Shown here: positions 25,943 through 35,685 of the stretch, piece by piece
How positions within the stretch are numbered: the stretch's first letter is position 1
How the letters are laid out: the number at the start of each line of letters is the position of its first letter
DNA from: Hirschia sp964351655
Lineage (GTDB): Bacteria; Pseudomonadota; Alphaproteobacteria; Caulobacterales; Hyphomonadaceae
Assembly: GCA_964351655.1 (NCBI GenBank)
Contig: CAYGPD010000009.1
Coordinates: 1-64,000, forward strand
DNA: 64,000 bases
Direction: 5' to 3'
Made by a program: the position numbers and the translations under genes
The notes under the pieces: generated by a model
Databases searched by the model: none
Told to the model about the DNA's origin: nothing
The model's input: only the letters and a program-made list of their open reading frames with translations

Positions 25943-26569
25943 TCAATTAAACAGGGATGGTGATAGGCGGTAATGTCCGGTTTGGGGCCAGCTAAATAGG
26001 ACATTTTCCAATTGTGGACCCGCGCCGATATTGTGCACAATCAGGGGTGTACCGTCCGCTGATTTTTGGTCGGTGACTATGCCGATATGAGGCATCCATC
26101 CCCGTCCATGACCGCTGAGATTCCACGCCACAATATCACCGGCGCGATAATTCTCGGCGGTTTGACTGGTCTCAATGCGGGCTCCGATACGTGTAAAATA
26201 AGTTTCGATATTGGGTACGCGTCGATGGTCGATATTGCGGTCTGTGCGGCTCATGCCCCAACGTTTTGGATAAGCACTGAAATTTGCGACCATATCTTCA
26301 TGGATGTTTTTTTGTAGATCAATGCCGAATGTCCGTAAGCTGCGGATCACAACATCACTGCAAACGCCTTTATTGGGTGCGACATCTCCATTGGGGTAGG
26401 CAAGACGCACATAAGCGGGATCATAACTGACCTCAAATTGGGTGCGCGTTATGGCGGCAGAGGAAAGTTGGTTTGCAAAATCTTCGTTAGATAACGGGGG
26501 GTGATCACTCTGTGCCGCGGCAGAGAAGGATATTGTTAGATACAAAAAGGCAAGGCTGAACGCTTTCAT
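25943..26569 (-). CDS. DUF1287 protein, periplasmic
   Basis: 208 residues. A signal peptide (MKAFSLAFLYLTISFSAAAQ) leads a DUF1287 domain: GVCSDVVIRSLRTFGIDLQ with a conserved Cys, NIDHRRVPN with a His, and GDIVAWNL followed by HIGIV. The Cys-His pattern and fold suggest an NlpC/P60-like cysteine hydrolase, perhaps acting on the cell wall. The function is not established for the family. It lies upstream of sodN on the same strand with a 111-base gap. Confidence 0.85.
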   Translation of the reverse strand: MKAFSLAFLYLTISFSAAAQSDHPPLSNEDFANQLSSAAITRTQFEVSYDPAYVRLAYPNGDVAPNKGVCSDVVIRSLRTFGIDLQKNIHEDMVANFSAYPKRWGMSRTDRNIDHRRVPNIETYFTRIGARIETSQTAENYRAGDIVAWNLSGHGRGWMPHIGIVTDQKSADGTPLIVHNIGAGPQLENVLFSWPQTGHYRLSPSLFN

Positions 26570-26682
26570 GTATGCATGTTTATGCCAAATTTAGGCTGAT
26601 ATAGGGCGGGATAAGGGTATTATATTGCTACTTGATGGGGAAGACATGATCTGGTATCCGACACATATTGGAGACGTATAAC

Positions 26683-27180
26683 ATGTTATGTATTAGATCG
26701 GATTTTCGTGACGGTGATGTCGAGCGCATCGCTGATTTGCATACAAAAGGGTATGCTAACCTTGGCCCACGCTTTGGTGCACCGTTTGATTCTTATGTGC
26801 TTGAAACGCTTAAAGAGGCTAATCTTAAGGCGCGTTCCCAGGATGAAAATGATCGTACTCGCATCTGGTTTGCTGAATTGGATGGGCAGACAGTGGGGTG
26901 TGCTGCCCTTGTTGATAGGGGAGAGCGGGCGCAATTACGTTGGGTTGTCGTATTAGATGAAGCACGCGGTAATGGCATTGGTCGGAAACTTTTGGATGCG
27001 GTATTGTCGCATGCAAAAGAGACTGGGTTTGACGAGATTTATCTGGAAACGATTGATCAGCTAACCCCGTCCATGACGCTATATGAGCGATCTGGTTTTA
27101 AGCTGTTAAGCCAAAAAATCATGCCGCTTTGGTATGGTGAAAATGGCTGCGAAGTCGTGATGAATATGAAACTACGTTGA
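26683..27180 (+). CDS. GNAT family N-acetyltransferase
   Basis: 165 residues from the ATG at 26683, with GGAG nine bases upstream. The acetyl-CoA motif is seen in VVLDEARGNGIGRKLLD and is followed by the usual LYERSGFK segment. The substrate is unknown; the family acetylates amines of small molecules or proteins. It is convergent with typA across a terminator. Confidence 0.85.
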   Translation: MLCIRSDFRDGDVERIADLHTKGYANLGPRFGAPFDSYVLETLKEANLKARSQDENDRTRIWFAELDGQTVGCAALVDRGERAQLRWVVVLDEARGNGIGRKLLDAVLSHAKETGFDEIYLETIDQLTPSMTLYERSGFKLLSQKIMPLWYGENGCEVVMNMKLR

Positions 27181-27307
27181 GTAGAAGAAGGATAATAGTC
27201 CCAAGTTTTTAGAAGTCTGCTAGACAAATGTTTGTCTTTGAATTCTGACTCTATTCGCTGGGTATATTTTCGGACATGTGGCCTTTTATAATAGTGCTTT
27301 AAAAAAA

Positions 27308-27340
27308 AGCCCCGCCAGAGTGATCTGACGGGGTTTTTAC
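27308..27340. terminator. Bidirectional terminator between GNAT gene and typA
   Basis: CCCCGCCAGA (27310-27319) and TCTGACGGGG (27324-27333) form a stem with one mismatch (a G-U pair in the minus-strand RNA). It is flanked by A8 on the left and T5 on the right, so it works for typA on the minus strand and possibly both ways. Confidence 0.85.
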
Positions 27341-27359
27341 GTTTATGTACCCGCGAAGC

Positions 27360-29186
27360 TTAGCTTTTGTTGCGGTTACGTTTACGGTCGTTCGGGTCTA
27401 GCCAAACTTTACGCAAACGAATGTTTTGCGGTGTCACTTCAACCAATTCATCATCTTGGATGTAGGCAAGTGATTTTTCCAATGTCATTTGAAGTGGTGT
27501 TGTCAAACGAACAGCTTCATCCGTACCAGAAGCACGCATGTTGGTTAGCTTTTTACCTTTTAGACAGTTCACTTCAAGATCATTATCGCGAGTGTGCTCA
27601 CCGATAATCATACCTTCATACACCTTCACACCAGAACCGATCATCATCGGGCCACGGTCTTCAAGGTTCCATAGGGCGAATGCAACAGATTCACCAGTAC
27701 CATTTGAAATCAACACACCAGTGTGACGGCCAACAATCGTCCCTTTGTGAGGGGCGTATTCGTGGAAGATACGGTTCATAGTCGCTGTACCGCGTGTATC
27801 GGATAGCAATTCACCTTGATACCCGATCAGACCACGTGACGGTGCGTAGAACACCAAACGTGTACGGCCACCACCTGATGGACGCATGTCGACCATCTCA
27901 GCTTTACGCTCGTTCATTTTCTGAACCACGATACCTGAGTGCTCGTCATCCACATCGATCACAACTTCTTCGATAGGCTCAAGCTTGTTGCCGTTTTCAT
28001 CTTCTTTGAAAACCACTTTTGGACGAGACACACCCAATTCGAAGCCTTCACGACGCATTGTCTCAATTAACACTGAAAGCAGAAGCTCACCGCGTCCAGA
28101 TACTTCAAATGCATCCCCTTCAGCCGCACGCTCAACTTTAAGCGCAACGTTTCCTTCGGCTTCTTTTTCTAGACGGTCCCAGATCATACGGGAGGTTACT
28201 TTTGTACCCTCAGTACCTGCAAACGGTGAGTCATTCACGCGGAATGTCATCGTAATTGTTGGTGGGTCAATCGGCTGGGCTTGCATTGCTTCATTCACTG
28301 ATGGATCACACAATGTGTCAGCAACAGTTGCTTTGCTCATACCTGTCAAAGATACGATATCACCGGCAACACCTTCGTCGATAGGGGAGCGTTCAAGACC
28401 ACGGAATGCCAAAACTTTTGATACGCGGAATTGCTCAATCAAAGATCCATCGCGAGATAACGCTTTGATTGTTTGGTTTGGTTTAACTGTACCAGAAGCA
28501 ACACGTCCAGTAAGAACGCGACCAAGGAAGTTATCAGCAGAAATAGTTGTGGCAAGAAGACGGAATGGACCTTCTTCTGTTTTTGGCTCAGGCACGTGGT
28601 CGATAACCATGTCGAACAATGCACCCATGTCGGTAGTTGGGTTATTGTAATCAGTAGACATCCAACCGTTTTTGGCTGAACCGTAGAGAATTTTAAAGTC
28701 GAGCTGTTCGTCAGTCGCATCAAGGCTGGCGAAAAGGTCAAACACTTCGTCAATCACACCATCAGGGCGACGCTCTGGTTTATCGATTTTGTTGATCGCA
28801 ACGATTGGTTTCAAGCCGACTTTAAGCGCTTTAGAAACCACGAACTTTGTTTGTGGCATTGGGCCTTCAGCGGCATCCACAAGCACGATACATCCATCCA
28901 CCATGTGAAGGATACGTTCCACCTCACCACCGAAGTCGGCGTGTCCTGGTGTGTCAACGATGTTGATACGTGTGTTTTTCCAAACAACAGAGGTGTTTTT
29001 CGCAAGGATTGTGATCCCGCGCTCACGCTCTAGATCGTTTGAGTCCATCATCCGCTCGGATGTGGCTTGGTTTTCACGGAATACACCGGACTGTTTTAGA
29101 AGACAGTCAACGAGAGTAGTTTTACCGTGGTCAACGTGAGCGATAATGGCGATGTTGCGCATCGAAGTAGTTTGTTCGGCGGTCAT
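27360..29186 (-). CDS. typA: Ribosome-associated GTPase TypA/BipA
   Basis: 608 residues, full length. A translational GTPase that binds the ribosome and aids assembly and stress adaptation. G1 AHVDHGKT (16-23), G2 ERGITI, G3 DTPGHADFGG and G4 NKID are present, followed by the EF-G-like domains and the BipA-specific C-terminus (RLVFYAPSRGLIGYQGE). It is a single gene with its own terminator. Confidence 0.96.
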   Translation of the reverse strand: MTAEQTTSMRNIAIIAHVDHGKTTLVDCLLKQSGVFRENQATSERMMDSNDLERERGITILAKNTSVVWKNTRINIVDTPGHADFGGEVERILHMVDGCIVLVDAAEGPMPQTKFVVSKALKVGLKPIVAINKIDKPERRPDGVIDEVFDLFASLDATDEQLDFKILYGSAKNGWMSTDYNNPTTDMGALFDMVIDHVPEPKTEEGPFRLLATTISADNFLGRVLTGRVASGTVKPNQTIKALSRDGSLIEQFRVSKVLAFRGLERSPIDEGVAGDIVSLTGMSKATVADTLCDPSVNEAMQAQPIDPPTITMTFRVNDSPFAGTEGTKVTSRMIWDRLEKEAEGNVALKVERAAEGDAFEVSGRGELLLSVLIETMRREGFELGVSRPKVVFKEDENGNKLEPIEEVVIDVDDEHSGIVVQKMNERKAEMVDMRPSGGGRTRLVFYAPSRGLIGYQGELLSDTRGTATMNRIFHEYAPHKGTIVGRHTGVLISNGTGESVAFALWNLEDRGPMMIGSGVKVYEGMIIGEHTRDNDLEVNCLKGKKLTNMRASGTDEAVRLTTPLQMTLEKSLAYIQDDELVEVTPQNIRLRKVWLDPNDRKRNRNKS

Positions 29187-29488
29187 GTAGCGTCTTCCGG
29201 GGAGAAATAAATACGTAGATGCGCGAAACGGTACGCAACATCAATTTTGCGCGACATACAGCAAAGAAACGCGTTTGGCGACCCCTGACGTATTATTGAA
29301 TCAGTTTGAAGAGACGCGTGAGATCAAAAGCACAATGGCTTTTGCAAGTTGTGAGCGCTGCAACGACTTCATTTCAATTCGTTATTTCTCATACTTAAGT
29401 ATTAATATGGGTATGGTTAATATTAATCCATTATTTAGCTATGCGCGCTTAGATTGTAGTGAATTAGAATTAAAAGGGATGTAAAACG
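29187..29488. other. Intergenic region between typA and chemoreceptor genes
   Basis: About 300 bases, AT-rich in its right half, with promoters of the two divergent genes. A 69-codon frame at 29275-29484 has no protein-like character and was not called. AAAAGGG before the ATG at 29489 serves the chemoreceptor. No RNA gene was recognised. Confidence 0.5.
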
Positions 29489-31159
29489 ATGTATTCAATA
29501 AAAGCGCGCGTATTCTCTATAGTATTGATGTCGTTGATTGGTCTTACTCTAACGGTCTTCATCCTATCTTGGCAAAGTTATCGCATGGCAGAGAAGCAGG
29601 TGCATACGCAACTTGAAAGTGTTGTGGACGCCTCAATTAGCATTTTGAACATGCAGTATTCCAGATTTGAAAATGGCGATGTCAGTGAAGAAGAGGCGAA
29701 AGCTGCTGCGCTAAGAGCAATTGAATCTATACGCTTCAGAGAGCGTGAGTATGTATTCGTTGCGAATACGAAGTTTGAAATTGTTATGCATCCAACTCAT
29801 TCAAATTATAATGGACAATATGTTGGTGATTTTAAAGACTCCAAGGGAGAACTTGTCGCGGAAAAATGGATAAACAAGGCGCTAGATGGAGGCGGTATTG
29901 TTTATTACGAAGCGAAAGACGAAAAACGCAACGAAATATATATGAAAACCGGTTTTGTGGAGTATTTTCCTAAGTGGGACATGGTGGTCACGACGAGTAT
30001 TCATGCAAGTGACTTAAGAGACGCACTAATAATGCTTTATATTCAGGCGGGTATATTATTGGCCCTCGCTTGCGCCATTATTGGGTTTCAGGGCTGGAGA
30101 ACAGTTAAGCAAGTTGTTAGTCCGATCAATGCTCTAAGTGAAAGCATGCAATCACTTCTTGCCGGCAATACAGATATTAAAGTTGTGGGCACAAATAGAC
30201 GCGATGAGATCGGGCCGATGGCGAAAGCTGTTGTCGCATTTCGAGATGGATTGGCGGAAAGGGCTATCTTGGAATTGAAAAACCAAGAAGCAGAAGCAGA
30301 AACTCGCAAACGGCGCGATGTCATTGATGCACTTGTGAGAACATTTCAAACAGAATCAGAAGTTGATTTTTCTGAGATGTCAAAGCACGCCGAAGAATTG
30401 AAGGTGTCTTCTCAATCTCTACGTTCGCTAGCGACAGAAACCGATGATCGTTCTTCGCGTGCCAATGCTGTGTCGAATGAAACATCCTCAAATGTGCAGA
30501 CTGTAGCGTCCGCAGCTGAACAATTGTCCTCGTCTGTGGCTGAAATTTTGGTGAATGTGCAATCAAACAATGAGACGATCCACCAAACAGCGGAACAAAC
30601 GGCTGAAGCAAATAGCAAAATGCGCCAATTGGCTGATGCCGTTGCAAAAATTGGGGATGTTGTAAGTTTAATTGCGGATATCGCAGAACAAACAAATCTT
30701 CTTGCGTTGAATGCTACTATTGAGGCTGCGCGTGCTGGAGAGGCGGGTAAGGGGTTTGCTGTTGTCGCGTCTGAAGTGAAACAACTTGCAGATCAGACGG
30801 CTCGTGCAACACAAGAAATATCTTCTCAAATAGGCATGGTTCAAGGCTCTACAAATGAAACCGTAATTTCAATTGAGCAGATAACAAAGTCAATGGATAC
30901 CGTTTCCTCCACAATGGCTGCTATATCCGCAGCAGTAGAGGAGCAGGGGGCTGCCACAAATGAAATTAGCCGGAATGCCCAGTATGCGGCAGAAGGGACT
31001 GAAGAAGTCGCTGAAAACACTAAATCAGTTACTGAAGTCGCTCAAAATACGAACCAGTCTGCAATACGGGTAGAAAATGTAGCTGAAGACCTCACCAAAC
31101 GCGCAAGTGATATGGCAGAGAGGGTGAATACCTTTTTAAAAGGCGTAATTGCTGCTTAG
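29489..31159 (+). CDS. Methyl-accepting chemotaxis protein, sCache sensor
   Basis: 556 residues. Transmembrane helix at about 9-29, a periplasmic single Cache domain (about 35-178, with REREYVFVAN and YFPKWDMVVTTSI), a second helix at about 180-202, a HAMP linker, then the coiled-coil signalling domain whose hairpin tip reads IAEQTNLLALNATIEAARAG. Cache domains bind small carboxylates or amino acids; the ligand is not known. It sits alone with a strong terminator behind it, and is followed on the opposite strand by a second receptor gene that is frameshifted. Confidence 0.92.
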   Translation: MYSIKARVFSIVLMSLIGLTLTVFILSWQSYRMAEKQVHTQLESVVDASISILNMQYSRFENGDVSEEEAKAAALRAIESIRFREREYVFVANTKFEIVMHPTHSNYNGQYVGDFKDSKGELVAEKWINKALDGGGIVYYEAKDEKRNEIYMKTGFVEYFPKWDMVVTTSIHASDLRDALIMLYIQAGILLALACAIIGFQGWRTVKQVVSPINALSESMQSLLAGNTDIKVVGTNRRDEIGPMAKAVVAFRDGLAERAILELKNQEAEAETRKRRDVIDALVRTFQTESEVDFSEMSKHAEELKVSSQSLRSLATETDDRSSRANAVSNETSSNVQTVASAAEQLSSSVAEILVNVQSNNETIHQTAEQTAEANSKMRQLADAVAKIGDVVSLIADIAEQTNLLALNATIEAARAGEAGKGFAVVASEVKQLADQTARATQEISSQIGMVQGSTNETVISIEQITKSMDTVSSTMAAISAAVEEQGAATNEISRNAQYAAEGTEEVAENTKSVTEVAQNTNQSAIRVENVAEDLTKRASDMAERVNTFLKGVIAA

Positions 31160-31189
31160 TTTCGTTTGAGGGATTGAATAGGAAAAAAC

Positions 31190-31230
31190 AAGAAAGGCTC
31201 AAGATTTCAGTATCTTGAGCCTTTCTTATG
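31190..31230. terminator. Terminator between the two chemoreceptor genes
   Basis: AAGAAAGGCTCAAGAT (31190-31205) and ATCTTGAGCCTTTCTT (31212-31227) form a perfect 16-bp stem with a six-base loop. The A/T-rich ends make it usable in both directions for the convergent genes. Confidence 0.85.
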
Positions 31231-31260
31231 CAAAGCCGTGCTAATCGTATGTCGTTTTAA

Positions 31261-32749
31261 TTATCCATTCATAGCGTATGCATTTCGTGCATTATAGGCG
31301 ACCTCTTCAATCTCTCTGCTGTTTGATGCAATCTCTCGGATGGAGTGGTTGATTGACTCAATTCCTGCGGCCACAGTGTGCATACTGTGCGTAATTTCTG
31401 CAGTAACACTCGATTGTTCTTCAACGGCACAGGAAACGGCTGACGCAACATCGTTTATCTCTGCAATTAGGCTTCCGATATTTGAAATGGCGTCAGCGGC
31501 TTGACCGGACACCATTTGAACATGTGAAATTTGAGCAGAAATTTCTTCTGATGCCTTAGCCGATTGATCGGCGAGGTTTTTAACTTCAGACGCCACAACA
31601 GCAAATCCTTTACCTGCATCCCCAGCGCGAGCTGCTTCAATTGTTGCGTTGAGTGCAAGTAAATTTGTTTGCTCAGCTATATCACTAATTAGTTTTATGA
31701 CTTCAGAGATTTTGCGGGCAGAATCTGTAAGCCCATTCACAACCGTGTTTGTGGCTTGAGCAGTAGCAACTGCTTCACGTGTAGCATCAGTAGCTTTAGA
31801 GAGTTGGGATGCGATTTCGCTAGCTGAAGCCGACAATTCCTCTGCGCCAGCAGCCATGGTTTGAACGGAGTTGTTAGCCTCATCGGATGCAGCAGCAACG
31901 CTTGAAGATTTCTCGGCAGAGCGGGAAATGCTTTGGGCTATATCACTAAGGTCGTTATCTACGCGCTTTTGAAGGAGGAGGCGTTTTTTCGTTTCAAGAA
32001 CTTTTTCGGTAATATTAGTAGCGATTTTTACAATGCTATCGACATTGCCATTTATATCAAAAACGGGATTGTAGGATGCCTGTATCCATACTTCTTCTCC
32101 GCCTTTTGCGCGGCGACAGTAGTCTCCTTGTTGGGTATTCGCCATTTCGAAGGTTTTTCCAGAACGCGTTGTAACGCGAGTCAGCTTTGTCTGCCTCATG
32201 CACGAACATAGAGTGGTGCTTTCCGACAATTTCTGACTTTTCATATCCAAGTGTCGTGAGGAAATTTTCGTTGGCATCCAATACTATTCCATCCGGATTA
32301 AATTCAATAACGGCTTGTGAACGGTAGATGGCGTCGATTTGACTTTGGATTTTTGCTTTCTCAAGTCTGCGTTGCGTAACATCCGTTGCGAATTTAATGA
32401 TGGCATATGTTTCGCCGCGACTATTGAGGAGGGGATTGTATGTGGCTTGTATCCAAACAACGCGTCCATTTGCACCGACGCGTTTGAATTCAGCCGATTG
32501 ATAAGAGCCGCGAGATAAAGATTTCCAAAATTCCTTGTATTCCTCTGAGTTTTTTTCGTGAGGAGAGACAAACATAGAATGGTGCTGCCCCTTAATGTCG
32601 CCAAGTGTGTAGCCAAGCGTTTTTAGAAAATTTTGATTGGCGTTTAATATAATACCTTTGGTATCAAATTCTATGACCGCTTGAGAGCGATTTAATGCGT
32701 CCATCTGTGCCTGAATATGTTTCGTGCTGGCTTTGCTGCTTGAAAACAT
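31261..32749 (-). pseudogene. PAS-PAS methyl-accepting chemotaxis protein, one frameshift
   Basis: The first 0.6 kb (from the ATG at 32747-32749) encodes two PAS domains of the type seen in soluble receptors (SQAVIEFDTKGIILNANQNF, then SQAVIEFNPDGIVLDANENF). The second half, in another frame, continues PAS2 (EEVWIQASYNPVF, IVKIATNITEK) into a receptor signalling domain with IAEQTNLLALNATIEAARAG. Removing one base from the GGG run at 32133-32135 joins the frames exactly (NGEY then QQGDYCRRAKGGEEVW) to give 495 residues. There is no transmembrane segment. It is either a recent pseudogene or a sequencing error in a short homopolymer; programmed frameshifting is less likely. Confidence 0.85.
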
Positions 32750-32940
32750 TTTTTTTGAAATCCCCTGACCGTATTATAATTCAAAAATTGGAGAAATATG
32801 GTTTATTTTTTGTATTACGACATGAGCAAGTGAATGATAGGTAAAGATCTTTCGCCTTTACGTTAATATTTTATCGACTTCGCGGAATGGAAGTAGAACT
32901 CTACATTTTAGTGTATTTGTTTATCTAAACTTGAGGTCGA

Positions 32941-34053
32941 CTACAAAAATTGTTGTAGTTTTGTTTCCAGATTTTTGGATTGCACATTGAGATCAAAATA
33001 TGTCTTCGCGTGTATTTCTCCAGCGTGTCCCATTTGATTTGCGAGGTCAGGAGAGGCAAGTAGAATTGAAAGTTTTTCGGAGAGGGCAATGTGATCATTT
33101 TCTTCTACAAGAAATCCCGTTTTGCCATCGACAATACACTCCGGAATACCTGCATGGCGTGTTGCGAGGACAGCGCAAGCCGCAAGTTGGGCTTCAATAC
33201 ATACCATAGGTAAACCCTCGGCATCGCCCGATGCAGCTCGTTTGGAAGGGATACAAACGATTGCTGCGCGTGCAAACTCTTCTGGCATATCATCCGCGGG
33301 AATCCAGCCGGGTAATTGTGCATCTATATTTGAAGCTTGTAGCAGTTGGGAAAGTTCAGGCTTTAAGGGGCCTTCACCTAATAAACGCACGGTCCATCCG
33401 TCCAACTGAGATGATACAAGTGCAAGCGCTTTTATGAGGGTGTCTATCCCTTTTTTCTCAATCCAACGACCTGCAAACAGGATGATATTTTCTTTTGTGC
33501 CCGGATAAAATCGATTGGGGTCTGCAGTGTTGCGGTGGACTTGCATTTTTTCCGGAGGACAGCCTTTGGCTTGAAGCTCGCGACCAATAAATTCTGAACA
33601 GGGTAAGATAAGGGCCGCTTCATTCCATAGTTGTTGCCGGCGGCGGTTGTAGACACGAAAGAAACTGTCTTTAGTATTTGAGTGCTTTGTCGCATCACCG
33701 CCATGATATGTCACCACAAGGGGGATGTTGAGTGCTTTTGCCAATGGAAGGGCATAGGCACCCGATTTGCCAAAGTGTGCGTGAATAAGTTTGGGATTGT
33801 CTTGCGAGAGACGGTTTAGAAGCTTGTCTGAAACAATACCAAATTGTTTAAAGCCTGTTTCGCCAGTCCATCCGTGATAATCACCCAGCTTAATATAGTC
33901 AGCGTTGGCTGGAGCTGGTCCTCGTATAGCATGGCCCACATAGATTGGGTTTAATTTGCTAAAGCTTGTATATGCTCGATGGATAAAGCTCTCAGACGGT
34001 GCAAACATTTTGTCTGCGAATACAAGAAAATTGGAGACGTCAGGCGCTGTCAT
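32941..34053 (-). CDS. Glycosyltransferase family 4 protein
   Basis: 370 residues. GT-B fold: N-terminal domain with HAHFGKSGAYALPLAK and VVTYHGGDAT, and a C-terminal nucleotide-sugar domain with ILFAGRWIEKKGIDTLIKAL and the EGLPMVCIEAQLA acidic motif. It would move a sugar from a nucleotide donor onto a polysaccharide or lipid. It stands outside a glycan cluster, so the acceptor is unknown. Confidence 0.88.
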   Translation of the reverse strand: MTAPDVSNFLVFADKMFAPSESFIHRAYTSFSKLNPIYVGHAIRGPAPANADYIKLGDYHGWTGETGFKQFGIVSDKLLNRLSQDNPKLIHAHFGKSGAYALPLAKALNIPLVVTYHGGDATKHSNTKDSFFRVYNRRRQQLWNEAALILPCSEFIGRELQAKGCPPEKMQVHRNTADPNRFYPGTKENIILFAGRWIEKKGIDTLIKALALVSSQLDGWTVRLLGEGPLKPELSQLLQASNIDAQLPGWIPADDMPEEFARAAIVCIPSKRAASGDAEGLPMVCIEAQLAACAVLATRHAGIPECIVDGKTGFLVEENDHIALSEKLSILLASPDLANQMGHAGEIHAKTYFDLNVQSKNLETKLQQFL

Positions 34054-34265
34054 ATCGTCATTTTATTCCATTTGGATGTGAAAGGCATTGCAAGCGAGGA
34101 CTGATGTAATTGTTCCTCAATGAGCAGTGTTGCAATGTTTTGAACGAGAATTAAAGCGGTTGTGCGTGATTATTGTATCCTTATTGTGATATGGCTAAGT
34201 CAAGCGGGTTGCATCGACGGGCGCGACAGCGTAGTTTCCGGCTCGATTTTCAGGAGTAATATCAT

Positions 34266-35657
34266 ATGAGCGCGTCTTATCGTCTCTTTGGCGCGGAAAC
34301 GTCCGCCTTTTCAATTAAACTTCGTAGTTACATGCGTTATAAAGGTTTGCCACATGAGTGGCTTGTGCGGACATCTGAAAACGAAAGCACTTTGAAAGAC
34401 GTGTCGCGCTTTGCAACATTGCCCGTTCTTGTGACAGCAGGTGGCTTTGCTGTGCATGATACCACGCCAACTATAGAAGCGCTTGAAGCTGATAGCCCAA
34501 CACCTGAAACAATTCCTGAGGATGCAATCTGCGCGTTTTTGGCTGCGGTTATGGAAGACTATGCTGATCTTTGGCTGTCTAAAGCTGTGATGCAATATCG
34601 TTGGGGGCGCAAGAAGGATCAAAAAGATGCTGCTGCTCGCGCGTTGGATGAATACTTTGTAGGCGAAGAAAAACCTGAAAACCGCAAAGAGATGATCCAA
34701 GAGTCGATAGACCGTATGGCTACTCTTTTCCCGAGTATGGGCTTAAATGCAGAGATGGGAAGCGTTGTTGAGAAGAGCTTTAAGCGCTTTGTGAAATTGC
34801 TAAATTCGCATCTAGAGAAACGCTTGTATATCTTCGGTGGTCGTCCTTCTATCGCCGATTTCGGACTTGCAGCGCAATTGGGCCAATTACTAAAAGACCC
34901 AACGCCAGCAAAAATCATCGAAAAAGACGCACCTTTTGTAAAAGCGTGGTGTGAATTTATGGATGATCCAAAGCCGAATGGTCCATTTGAGCCATTAGCT
35001 GATTTAATGGAAACATTAGGTCCGATATTCAAAAAAGAAATTGGCGTGACTTTCCTGCCTTGGGCTGCAGCAAATCTTGAGGCATCCTTATCGCGCAAAG
35101 ACGAAGTTACTGTCACATTTGGCAAAGAAGAAGTGACGCATGCGCCGCTTCGCTCTGCAGCACGTTCATTTAAAGATGTGCGCCGTAAATTTTCTGGCCG
35201 TGATGACGAAGAAGCATTGGTCTCACTTGTTGAAGAGCTTGGAATTGCTGCATATCTGCGCCGTCCAGAGCGGCCAAAGCGTGAGCGCGACGACGAGAAT
35301 AATGGTCGTGGTCGTCGGCGTGGTCGTCGTCGTCCAAATCGCAATAATAAACCTGACCAAGATGGTGCAGAAGCAGGTGCGAGTGTTGCAGTTGCGGCCG
35401 ATGCCGTTGAGAGCAGCGAGTTTGTCGTGGATGCAAGCGCGGTGGCGTCAATACCAGTTGATGCAAACCCAGAAGCGCAAATTGTGGCAGACAATGAAGT
35501 AAAAATTGAAAGCCAAGATGCTGCTGAAAATGCGAGTGTCACTCCAGTTGTAGCTGAAGTTGCTGAAACTCATGCAAATGAAGCGAGTGTTGCAGGGGCA
35601 GAGAATACTGTTTCTGAAGCCGACAACGCTCCGGACGACGATACACCTAAAGCATAA
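34266..35657 (+). CDS. GST-like protein with Arg-rich and acidic disordered tail
   Basis: 463 residues, about twice the size of a normal GST. Residues 1-85 form a thioredoxin-like GST N-domain (YRLFGAETSAFSIKLRSYMRY, ATLPVLVTAGGFAVHDT) and 95-250 a helical C-domain (LYIFGGRPSIADFGLAAQLGQL). From about 331 there is an Arg-rich run (RGRRRGRRRPNRNN) and then 100 residues rich in Ala, Glu, Val and Asp that are probably disordered. The basic run could bind RNA or DNA. The role is unknown. GGAG lies nine bases before the ATG. Confidence 0.8.
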   Translation: MSASYRLFGAETSAFSIKLRSYMRYKGLPHEWLVRTSENESTLKDVSRFATLPVLVTAGGFAVHDTTPTIEALEADSPTPETIPEDAICAFLAAVMEDYADLWLSKAVMQYRWGRKKDQKDAAARALDEYFVGEEKPENRKEMIQESIDRMATLFPSMGLNAEMGSVVEKSFKRFVKLLNSHLEKRLYIFGGRPSIADFGLAAQLGQLLKDPTPAKIIEKDAPFVKAWCEFMDDPKPNGPFEPLADLMETLGPIFKKEIGVTFLPWAAANLEASLSRKDEVTVTFGKEEVTHAPLRSAARSFKDVRRKFSGRDDEEALVSLVEELGIAAYLRRPERPKRERDDENNGRGRRRGRRRPNRNNKPDQDGAEAGASVAVAADAVESSEFVVDASAVASIPVDANPEAQIVADNEVKIESQDAAENASVTPVVAEVAETHANEASVAGAENTVSEADNAPDDDTPKA

Positions 35658-35685
35658 TTGTAAGACAGCAACATAGGGTTGGGCG

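Noticed and set aside
27222..27237. AGACAAA-TG-TTTGTCT palindrome after the GNAT gene
   Set aside because: Short, AT-rich and not near a start codon; not enough to call an operator.
29275..29484. 69-codon plus-strand frame before the chemoreceptor
   Set aside because: Composition is that of intergenic AT-rich DNA; no homology or ribosome site.
31261..32749. Programmed ribosomal frameshift in the PAS chemoreceptor
   Set aside because: The shift site is a plain GGG/CCC run without a slippery heptamer or a downstream pseudoknot that I can see; a mutation or read error is simpler.
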